Assembly (NCBI GenBank): GCA_027596035.1 | Contig: JADGJA010000697.1 | Span: 1-12,324 of the forward strand | DNA length: 12,324 bases | Source: Thoreauomyces humboldtii | Lineage: Eukaryota; Chytridiomycota; Chytridiomycetes; Spizellomycetales; Powellomycetaceae | Direction: 5' to 3' | Shown: positions 1 to 8,300 of the stretch, in pieces | How the letters are laid out: every line of letters starts with the position of its first letter | How positions within the stretch are numbered: position 1 is the first letter of the stretch | Position numbers and translations under genes: made by a program | The notes under the pieces: generated by a model | What the model saw: the letters and a program-made list of their open reading frames with translations, nothing else | What the model was told of the DNA's origin: nothing | Databases searched by the model: none

Positions 1-2
1 CC

Positions 3-173
3 CTCACCCCCTTCTCCTACGTCCACGGGCCGGAGGCTGTCTACTCTGTCTTGAGCAAGCTTTCTGCCTTCTCGGTGCAAATCCGTCATCGATGGAGTGG
101 TCTCGGCGGAAACGGTCGTTTTAGACGACGTGTACCGCCTACACGTCGTTCGCCCCGTCACCAGGGAGGCTGA
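3..173 (+). CDS. Possible 3' end of a gene entering from the left edge (unidentified)
   Basis: An open frame enters from the window edge and runs 56 codons to a TGA at 171-173. The first ~28 codons (TPFSYVHGPEAVYSVLSKL and on) use C-ending codons such as ACC, TTC, TAC, GTC and CAC, as the real genes here do. The last ~20 codons become Arg/Pro-rich and overlap a hairpin at 125-149, so they look less coding. The true end may therefore be earlier, or an intron may start near the GTGCAA at about 76. No family is recognised. This is weak: an open frame of this length is not rare by chance in GC-rich DNA. Confidence 0.25.
   Translation, partial: LTPFSYVHGPEAVYSVLSKLSAFSVQIRHRWSGLGGNGRFRRRVPPTRRSPRHQGG
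125..149. repeat. Perfect inverted repeat (10-bp arms, 5-nt loop)
   Basis: The arms ACGACGTGTA (125-134) and TACACGTCGT (140-149) are exact reverse complements around the spacer CCGCC. It could form a hairpin in RNA or bind a dimeric regulator. No function can be assigned from sequence. Confidence 0.6.
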
Positions 174-287
174 CCATTCGGCCCGCTGAGGCTGACAGCC
201 CCGTACGGCAGCGAGAAACAACCGCGTGGGCCCGTGCAAGAATCCAAACGGCCCTCCCTTGAAACTCTTTTGACCCCGCTGGGGCTT

Positions 288-336
288 TGACCATGAACAA
301 GTTGTTGAGTCGGAAGGCGACGATGAGATGGTTGCG
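288..336. repeat. Dispersed direct repeat, copy A
   Basis: Positions 288-311 match 583-606 with a single mismatch (TGACCATGAAC, then A or G, then AGTTGTTGAGTC). The similarity continues with small gaps to a shared TGGTTGCG at the end. The two copies lie in the same orientation about 295 bp apart. This may be a fragment of a repetitive element or a duplicated regulatory block. No terminal inverted repeats or transposase are visible nearby. Confidence 0.65.
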
Positions 337-350
337 CCGCGCCGAAAAGG

Positions 351-364
351 AAAACAATTGTTTT
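351..364. repeat. Perfect 14-bp palindrome
   Basis: AAAACAATTGTTTT is its own reverse complement. It lies 14 bp after repeat copy A. It could be a dimeric DNA-binding site, but nothing else supports that. Confidence 0.5.
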
Positions 365-582
365 GACCTTGACTTGACCTGTCTTTATTGTCGATTCATG
401 TGAGTACGGGGCTCTGTGCTATACTTTTCATGCAAAGTCTCATTCAGATGCAGGCAGCCCGGGAACGCTCGCCTGGGATCCCTGATCTCTTCTCCTGCGC
501 AAGCAAAAGTAAGATCATGATTCCACAGTAGTCCAAGACCCTTGTCGAGAGATGTAAGATTGACATGCTATTATGCTTTCTC

Positions 583-628
583 TGACCATGAACGAGTTGT
601 TGAGTCTAAAGCGACGAGGGTGGTTGCG
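583..628. repeat. Dispersed direct repeat, copy B
   Basis: This is the partner of copy A at 288-336. The first 24 bases carry one mismatch and the rest is about three-quarters identical with three single-base gaps. On the minus strand both copies could encode the shared peptide core FRLNN(L/S)FMV, so it may be debris of a once-coding element. It lies about 370 bp upstream of the secreted-protein start. Confidence 0.65.
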
Positions 629-735
629 AGACCCGACTCCTTTTTCATGTCGGCGAAGGCCGAAGGGCCCGAGCCGCAACAACGCTGTCGAACCTCGTTG
701 GGAAATTTCTGCCGCTAGCCCCGCCTGCAAGTATC

Positions 736-852
736 GACACGACCCCAGACACGACCCTCGATCCAATGCTCTCCGGCCTCGAGTTCCTCGATCGCATGGC
801 ATCAGTACAAGCAAGGGACATGTTGAAAGAGCAGCAGGGAAGTCTTATAAAA
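736..852 (+). promoter_or_regulatory. Promoter of the secreted-protein gene: tandem 10-mer, CCAAT and TATA box
   Basis: A canonical TATAAAA lies at 846-852, 101 bp before the ATG at 953, which allows a 5' leader of roughly 70 nt. A CCAAT lies at 763-767. GACACGACCC occurs twice at 736-745 and 748-757, separated by two bases. The stretch between the TATA box and the ATG is rich in CAACATC and CT, typical of fungal leaders. A clear TATA box often marks an inducible or highly expressed fungal gene, but that use here is inference. Confidence 0.6.
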
Positions 853-952
853 GGCCGGCTTGCATCGCCGTCATTCTGCTCAACATCAACTCAACATCAC
901 TTCCTGCATCCTTTGATTCCACTCCCAACAAAACACCTCTAAATTCAACAAC

Positions 953-1474
953 ATGGTCGCCATCAAGTCCTTCATCCTCGCCGCTGTCCTCAGCACCACC
1001 GCCATGGCTACAGCTGCACCCGCCACAGCCTTCGAACTCGCCAAGCAGCCTCCCGCCGCTTCCCAGCAGCTCTCTGAGCTTTACGACGAGTACCTGTCGG
1101 CATCCCGCAGCGGTACCGCCGACACCCTATACAGCGAGACTCCTGTCCCCGCCCACCTGCTCGCCCGCGGACAGTGCCCTAACAAAATGATTCCCAAGTG
1201 TGCCTCGCTTGTGGCCACCAAGAACTTTGCCTCGGTCATCGCCAGCTGCGGAAACTGCATCAAGGAGTCGTCCCTTTGCGTCGAGGTTCTTCCTTTCGCC
1301 AAGCTGAGGTATGTGGATTTCGGGTTGTTGCTTCTTTCCTGCAAGCCTGTCACTGATCACTCGCACTTCCCTGATGTTCGCAGCAAGACCATCTGCAAGT
1401 TCGCCAAGCACACCCTGCAGTGTTCTGGGATTCGGCTCATCGGATGGGAGAGTCACTTCACCTGCACTGAATAG
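953..1474 (+). CDS. Small secreted cysteine-rich protein, unknown function
   Basis: The model is join(953..1308, 1384..1474), giving 148 aa. The N-terminus MVAIKSFILAAVLSTTAMATAAPA is a typical Sec signal peptide: a Lys, a hydrophobic core, and small residues with likely cleavage around residues 20-23. The mature protein has eight cysteines, all after about residue 74, preceded by a dibasic-free linker ending LLARGQC. Their spacing (7, 15, 2, 6, 14, 8, 13) has no CC doublets, so it is not a hydrophobin. Even numbers suggest four disulfides. The 75-nt intron (GTATGT donor, TTCGCAG acceptor) has no in-frame stop, so retention would give 173 aa. The ATG follows a TATA box and CAACAACATG context. 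No family is recognised. An effector-like or cell-wall role is possible but unproven. Confidence 0.75.
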   Translation: MVAIKSFILAAVLSTTAMATAAPATAFELAKQPPAASQQLSELYDEYLSASRSGTADTLYSETPVPAHLLARGQCPNKMIPKCASLVATKNFASVIASCGNCIKESSLCVEVLPFAKLRYVDFGLLLLSCKPVTDHSHFPDVRSKTICKFAKHTLQCSGIRLIGWESHFTCTE

Positions 1475-3193
1475 ATTCGAGATGCGAATAGTTTCCCGGC
1501 CGGTTCCGGGCTCCATAGATATATTGTACACCTGTCCTTGCAAATACATACAAGCAAAAGCGCATATAGACTCCTTGCGAACGGAAAAGTCGGCTCGTAA
1601 AGTTAAATCCTTCGTGATAAAGCCGCCAGCATCTCTATCGAAAACCCGGCCGCTTGCCTAAGCCGCTTGCCCCGCCTGCCTACACGACACTAGACTTTGA
1701 GCGGTCTCTTTGGAGTCTGAACCCTGCGCTCCCCCGCGGGGGCGGGCTGGCCGGTGTCGAGCGGAATATTTGGTCAGCGTCGTAAAGGCTTTGCCGCGAG
1801 ACCTGCAAGCGTCTGACAGGCTCAGAGGGGCCCTTGGCGGGAAGCAGACGCGAGAGAAGTCGTTTTGAGTAGAGGAACGGCATCTAGATCATCGATGACA
1901 TCTACTTTACTGAACCAGTAGCATCCCGTGTGTGGGCCGACGGTCAATGCCTTGTATCCACATCGCATCTCCTAGTGATGTTGCTCGGGTGACTGGGGCT
2001 CCCCCCTTATCTGTACGCTACACCTGTTTTCCATCAGTACCTTATTTCCCTTTTGTCCATTTTCTTCATCAATCTTTTTCGTGCGTTTTGGAGAAGGTAG
2101 TCTCACCTATCCGTTTCTGACATATGCGCTTGGCACGTTGGTTTAGGCGAGGAGAAGGCTAGCCCTCCATGAGGAGCATATATTGCTATGGTCCTGCGAG
2201 ACTATGGCTCGCTCTAGGTCACACGACAACAAGCCGTTTGGAAAACCTGATGGATCAGCCGGCGCGACGACCCTGGGCTTTTGCAGAAGGAGCCCGTCGG
2301 TCGTGAGAAGGCAAGCAACCTCTTGGCCAGACCACCGGAGAGATTATTCGATGAGCTTTGCCCAAGCTCGCCGCCTTCGTCGTCGTAGCAGCACACAAAC
2401 ATGTGGAAACGTCGCGAGGTGTGCTGCGAGTTGCGAGCGCGAGTGCTTGCCGGCGTGGCTTGTTCCTTGTTCCTTGTTTTCCCGGTTGGTTTCCTGGCCA
2501 CACACCCCCGTCTTCGCCAAACGTTTACCATGCTCGCCCGCGGTGGACGGACGTTCGTCGCTGCTTTGCGGGGACTTGCGTAGTGTACTTTAAGCGTCAA
2601 TTAGAAACCAAAACAGAAAAAAGTCGCGGAAACGTCGCGAGCTTTCAGACCGCGAAAGCAGATAGTCGTTCCGGCTTCGTACTGTAGCTGCTCCCTGCAG
2701 GCAAGCAAAAGCTGATCAATGATGGAAAGCAACAAGCAAAAGAATGTACAAACAATATCAACGATATCATTGGTTGGTCTGAGAAGCAAAACATAAAGGG
2801 GTCAGTTGACCTTCACTCGCCCAAGCCCCGTGATGGACCATAACCTGTTAATTTTCAAATTTACGTCCTCGACCCCCCAGCGAAAGTCGATCCGGAACAC
2901 GCGCTTTGCCAGATCAGCCACACGACTTGTGCTAAGGGATAAGGAAACGTTGGTCTTGAGGCATGCGCAGATGCGCAGCCAGGGGTGTCTTGTGAGATTC
3001 GAGAGCGAGCGCGTCTCCCTGTCTAATAGGAATGAGTCACACTCAAGTCACCGGTCCCTCCCTCATGATGAGAGCTCTCCCGAATCCCGGTGACGTGTTT
3101 TTGCAACCGGCCATCTTCGCCGAAAGAGGTATACTGTACGTGCAGTCAGCGACCACGACGACTTTCCCAAGCTCACGACGAACGCAGATCAAC
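1475..3193. other. Long intergenic region, no convincing gene
   Basis: Several open frames of 60-136 codons exist on both strands, including overlapping ones at 2183-2593 (+) and 2214-2600 (-). None has recognisable motifs, fungal-like codon use or a good start context. Local structure seen: GCCGCTTGCC twice (1649-1658 and 1662-1671), a CCCCCGCGGGGG palindrome (1731-1742), and GGAAACGTCGCGAG twice (2405-2418 and 2628-2641). The last part (from about 2800) should include the PPAT promoter, but no TATA box is evident. Undetected non-coding RNA or a short multi-exon gene cannot be excluded. Confidence 0.5.
2405..2641. repeat. Pair of identical 14-mers GGAAACGTCGCGAG
   Basis: Exact copies lie at 2405-2418 and 2628-2641 in the same orientation. 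Each contains the palindrome TCGCGA, and the second is preceded by another GTCGCGGA. Two exact 14-base matches 223 bp apart are unlikely by chance, so a repeated regulatory motif or old duplication is possible. Confidence 0.45.
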
Positions 3194-4375
3194 ATGATTC
3201 CCTCAGCATCACCTTCCCATCCGCCAACTCACCTTCTCATTCCCGTCACCTTGGACACCCTTTCGAGATCCCTCGCTCCAGCCGTCCGACTCGTACAGGA
3301 ATCCATCGACCTCCTCCTGGCACCTTGCGGTCCACGGCGCTCTGAACCCTCCATCCGTGTCATACTCACATGTCCTGAGATCACTCAGCATCAGGATCGG
3401 CCTCTCGTCATTTTCAAACGCTTACAGAGGGTGGTGGCAGGGCTCTACGCCGCCGCAGCGGAAAGAGCGTGGGAACGGGAAAACATACTGCTGGACTTTG
3501 TGGTGCTCTTCGATGGATGGTGTGGCTGGGATGCTTGGATGGGTGACAAGGATGGAATGGGAGTCGTGGGGCTTCCTGAAGGTAATGAGCTTGGGCTGAT
3601 GGCCTCGATCGTCCACAAGTGTCCCTGACATGGCTCTCATTCATTCCTTCACAGATCAGGCGACGCTAGCGGTGCACAACACACGACGGGCAAAGGATCA
3701 TCTCTCTCATCTTCACTTGATACCCATCCCATCTTCGACGGCATCCGAAGACGACAAAGTCGACGATGCGGAAACGGATGCCGCCGAGGACCCGACGTCA
3801 GGTCCCTTCATCTACGACACGGTGGCGATGGGCGGTACCTTCGACCACCTGCACGCGGGACATCGCATCCTCCTCACCATGTCGGCGTGGCTGACCGGGA
3901 AGCGACTCATCTGCGGGGTCATGGACCTGGACGAGGAGAGGCTCGCGCGCAAGAAGGGTGCGAGTCGGATGGAATCGTTAGAGGCAAGGTTGAAGGGCGT
4001 CAGGACGTTCCTCGACCTCGTGAGGAAGAGTCCCGTCGTCAAACACGAGGTGGTGCCCATCAGCGACGCGTACGGTCCCACCAGAGACGACCCGGACGTG
4101 CAGGCCATCGTCGGCTCCGCTGAGACGAGGGAAGGGTGCGAGGCTGGTAAGTCGACAATCCCTATTCCCCGATGCAGCACATCGTGAGACGCATGCTGAT
4201 TGAAAGACATCGAACAGTCAACACGCTTCGAGCCGAACTGGGTCTTTCGAAACTGGATGTGCATATCATCGATGTCATCTCTCCGACCTCGGCCAACGTG
4301 AAAAAGGACGACATGGCACACAAGATCAGTTCGAGCGCCATCAGGGGATGGCTAGAGCGTCACGACTCGGCGTAA
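3194..4375 (+). CDS. Pantetheine-phosphate adenylyltransferase (PPAT, fungal Cab4/CoaD-like)
   Basis: The model is join(3194..3581, 3655..4146, 4218..4375), giving 345 aa. It catalyses the fourth step of CoA synthesis, transferring AMP from ATP to 4'-phosphopantetheine to form dephospho-CoA. Residues ~189-199 read GGTFDHLHAGH, the nucleotidyltransferase TxxHxGH motif (HAGH at 196-199). Residues 329-336 read KISSSAIR, the C-terminal ISSTxIR-type ATP-binding motif, and between them lies a VPISDAYGP segment. The first ~180 residues form the poorly conserved N-terminal region typical of eukaryotic PPATs, with an acidic linker before the catalytic domain. There is no dephospho-CoA kinase domain, so it is the monofunctional fungal type rather than animal COASY. 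The introns are 73 nt (GTAATG) and 71 nt (GTAAGT). The start was chosen for its CAACATG context. The frame is open further upstream to an ATG at 3032, which I think is leader. Confidence 0.9.
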
Positions 4376-5328
4376 CAATGCGTAGACCGCGAGCTTTTGT
4401 TGAACGTGAAGAAATCAGGGCGTCGTGATGTGGTTCAATCGATTTCCCCACTCGATGACGAGTTTTCCCAAGAACTAAACCACAAAGGTTTCAATTTCGT
4501 GCCATGCTGTGCGATGACACGGCATATCGCAAAGAACATCGAGTTTGTCCGTAGCGACCTGTTTGTGGCACTTTCGACCTTGCGCCAAGGTGGTGCTGCT
4601 CTTTCAGAAGCGGGTTAGCGTATGGTTTTCGGGACCGTGTGAAGTTTTGCCGGAAACGGTGCAGGACGAAAAGCGGTTTGATGGTGATAGCCTCGAGGGG
4701 TCGAGGGTGCAGAGTGATGCTCTGGAGGATCACCGCGTCCCTGTGGATCTATCGCTCAAGAAACGCACAAGGAAGGAGAACGAGGACAGGGGCAGACGAG
4801 AGTCACGAGATGCTTCGATTCTCCTCGGTAAGCCTCAAAGTCTATGGGTTCGGATGGAGTCTCTTCCGCTGCGCCGTGGCCTGCCACCAGTCCTTCCCTT
4901 CATAAGAGACGGTCCTAATGGTTCGCCCGTCAGGGGTGCGGCCGGATGACTTCGGAGTAGCTCGTAATGTAGGGTTTGTTGGTGCCCTTGAAGAAGCACG
5001 GATCACCGGAACATGCTCAGCATTGGCACTTGCCGCTAGCAATGTTTGATTCCTTCGATTCCCATCCCCGTCGCCCAGCAACTGGACGAGTGGACGAGTT
5101 TCTGGCGGCAGACCCCTGTCGGAAAAGCGGTGCTGCTGCGCTTTGTTCTGGCGCGTCGTCGCGGCGCGTTGGGGAATGCAAGCCTCACACTTCCCCTAGC
5201 CACACTTTGCATATACATGGATAAGTCCTTCATGCTCTGACCTCAAGGCTCAAGCACATCTTCATCATCTTCATCATCTGGTTAACCCTTTCGAGCATCA
5301 AGCATTCAAAGACTCGCACACCAGCACC
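4376..5328. other. Intergenic region and leader of the dynein gene
   Basis: It lies between the PPAT stop and the dynein start. Open frames here reach at most 134 codons and show no motifs, so none is called. The last ~70 bp look like a transcribed leader: CA- and CT-rich with a short TCTTCATCA repeat at about 5259-5279, ending in CACCATGG. No TATA box is clear. No tRNA-like cloverleaf was found by eye. Confidence 0.5.
5259..5279 (+). repeat. Short tandem repeat (9-nt unit CATCATCTT) in the 5' leader
   Basis: About two and a half copies of a 9-nt CTTCATCAT unit lie about 50 bp before the dynein ATG. It is a simple-sequence tract, probably transcribed. No role is evident. Confidence 0.5.
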
Positions 5329-8300
5329 ATGGCGGACCCAGCACCAATATCAGACGAAGCAGTACCAACGGCTGTCGGCGAACCGTCAGAACCTTCATCC
5401 ACGGAGCTGCCATCCTCAGCACCACCACCTGCAGCGCCCGCAACAGCAGCTATTCCCGACCCTCTACCCGACGCAGCCGCCGTCCCATCTAGTCCCGCAG
5501 CTCCAGCCCCACCTCAATCGGCTAAACCGCCTTCTACCGCCAAACCATCCCGAGCCACCTCTCGCGCCAACCTCGCTGTCTCTAGAACCGCTTCCAGAGG
5601 GGCCTCCAAGCAATCTCTTGCAAATGCCACATCCGAATCGAAACTCACAAAGGCAAAGACCGCCACGACAAAAAGCAGGTCGAAGCTTGCACCAGCCGAC
5701 GCCCCGTCCCAACCTTCCGCGTCACTGCCGGCAGCCTCTCCTCAACCACCTTACGATGCCTCGATCACGACCATGACCAGCGCACCTGCGATCTCCGAAG
5801 ATCCCAGTGTCCCTCCACCCGGCTGCATGCCTCTCTTCCTAACATCGCAGACGCAGGAGCTGTTCAAAGTGAAAGGCGGAGAGGACGTGACGACAGAACG
5901 ACCCTTCAAGATGATACCGAAAGCGGACCTCCTCTCGGACCTGCACGCCCGAGCAGCCATCTCGGACTTTTATCCTGCGAAGCAGGCCATCATCGACTTT
6001 CCGGGCGACGAGGTGCTGGTGCACTGGGACCAGGAATATCGATATGGACAGAACTTTTGGCTGGCCATCACCGAAGAGCTCAGGGAGCTCGTTTTGCATG
6101 TGAGACCGAAACGAAAGCATCCAGCTGTCCTGAAGTTCCGCCGGGGTACTGATTCAGATGTTTCAAGCCTCCTGTTGCCGAGCTCGCGCCAGGAGCCATT
6201 GATCCCTTGGCCCCGGAGGTCAAGAAAAAGATCGTGTCGAAACCGTGGGAAAGCTATGGTAGCGAACGAGAGATCGAGTCGGACTGGGTCGTCAACAACC
6301 GCGAACTGGTAAGGACACCAGGAACCTGTGATCTTATCCGTCTCCCCAGGCTCCCCGCCGATCTCAAACTCGACTGTTGCTCTACCTCGACAGCTAAACA
6401 TCCAAGTGACGAGGCGACGTCGGCATTTCGGAGGGCCGTGCAAGTTTGGAGATCGAGATGCGCACGATGGATTCTCGGAGTGCAAGCCATATAAGGATGC
6501 GACGTACGACATCACCCGAATGGAACTTTCCCAGGCAGTTCAGGTGGGGAAGTCTTCGGCGAGAATAAAGTCGGCCCCTTTGTGCCCTCGGACTGACCCA
6601 TCGAACAACAGGCCGTTCCGGAACTCGTAGATGGGTCCGCTCAAACATCTTGGTACGGCTTATATACTGCAGCCTTTGAATCCGAACTGGTCCTAATCGC
6701 ATTGCAGGTTCAGATCCTTGAACTTTGCGGTTCAGTACGAGCCCGCAGTCATGCCTCAGCATGACCGCGATGTTTTGATGGGATCCAACGATATTGAAGA
6801 GTTCCTAGAAGCCGTCACCGTGCGGTAAGCTACTGGAATCTTCCACCTGTAGCAGTTCAACAGTTCGTTGATTCACCTGTTCGCTAGGTTCGAAAAGGCG
6901 TTACAGCAAAACTCTACGCTCGACATCTTCCAGGATGACTATCAGGAACTAGGGGAGGCGGACATGGCCCTTGAACAAGGAGCGCACACTTACTTGCAGG
7001 AGTATCAGTCTTTCACGGACTTGATGCACAGCAAAGATAGGTGCATTTCCTGTGTTGACTGGCATCCGACGATAAAAGGTACGCTGTCCCTACTCATTGT
7101 ATTTTAGTGGTATCATCGGTCCTAAACCCTTTCTACCCAAATAGGCGTTTTGGCCATATCATGTACTGAGCGGCTAGGCTTCGATGAACGAGTGGAAAAG
7201 GGATTGTTCCTCAGGTCTAGGAGGAGTTTAATCCTGCTTTGGAGCTTCAGCGATCCCATTCATCCTCAAGTAACGTTACATCGACGCCCGAATACGAGTG
7301 CCCAGGCTCACACTGGCTTTTAACAGCTAATTCTGGAGGCTCCCGAAGACATACAATGCTTCCGTTTCAACCCTCACGATCCTAACATCATAGCCGGAGG
7401 GTGTATAACGGGTCAGGTAAGCCGGACTCACCTGATATGATATGTCATCAGGTGACAATCATGCTGAGTATCGTTTACCTTCTCTCTGGCCCATCGGAAG
7501 ATTGTTCTGTGGGATATCTCAGACTACCAGGATAAGCTGGAGACGTCTCGGAAGTCCGGAAACGGTTCCAGCGACGAGCCTCTCTCCGCATCAGCGTCGG
7601 GAGCGGCGGCGACTGCGGCGGCGGCATCAGCAGCAACGGCAACATCGTCGTCGACCGATGACGATCGCGAACGCGTAGCAGAGACGCCTGTGGTTCCGTA
7701 CGTGGCCGTGTCCAGCATCGAACAAAGTCATCGGGGTGCAATCACAGATCTGGAATGGTTGCCACGGCATATGGAGGTTTGTATGGATGTATGCTGGAAA
7801 CAGTCTGAGTCAACTCTGATCCATCTCCCCTGCTCAAAATAGCTCGGTCATAACGGAGAGCCCGCGGAAAACGGTCAGAACGGACATCGGGAGCTGGTGA
7901 CGTGTTCCACGGACGGACAGGTGGCATTTTGGGACACACGGTTCAAGAAAGAGCTCAAAGCGCTTGACCTTGTGTGGCGGCCATTCCTGAGGGTAGGTAG
8001 CGTCTATTGACTTACCTTTGGCTGATTGTACTGACGGAACCATTACCCGACAGGTGCCGCTGAGCGCAATGGATAACACGTTTGATTACAGTCTGACTAA
8101 GGTCAGCATCAAGCGCACACAACCGGAAAAGCGGGGCGAAGGTAAAGTTAAAAACCACCCTTCCATGTTGCTGCCAAGCAGATTAACATTGCTTCGACTT
8201 TAGGAGCGGAGGCTGCTACAAGCAATGCCGCAGCTGCGGCTGCATCTGTTCCCGATGCGGGTGAACGGAAGACTCCACCCACAGGCGCCGCCGCCGCGGC

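Larger units (their letters stand above)
174..572. other. Intergenic region with short repeats, no gene seen
   Basis: No convincing coding frame is present on either strand. The stretch holds the first copy of a dispersed direct repeat (288-336), a perfect 14-bp palindrome (351-364), and a TTGAC cluster at about 363-378 with three occurrences. It probably contains the end of whatever lies to the left and the distal promoter of the secreted-protein gene at 953. Confidence 0.5.

Noticed and set aside
573..1190. 205-codon plus-strand Pro/Ser-rich frame
   Set aside because: It spans the TATA promoter and overlaps the secreted-protein exon in another frame.
2214..2600. 128-codon minus-strand open frame
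   Set aside because: It overlaps an equally long plus-strand frame at 2183-2593. Neither has motifs, and both are expected in GC-rich DNA.
3032..3193. Longer PPAT start (in-frame ATGs at 3032 and later)
   Set aside because: The frame is open, but the added residues look like translated leader and the 3194 ATG has the better CAACATG context. Not excluded; 5' end mapping would settle it.
3812..4321. 169-codon minus-strand frame
   Set aside because: It lies antisense to the PPAT catalytic exons, which have clear motifs, and runs across both the 4147-4217 intron and the HAGH region.
4431..4455. GGTTCAATC resembling a tRNA T-loop
   Set aside because: The flanking bases do not pair as a T-stem and no other tRNA arm is found nearby.
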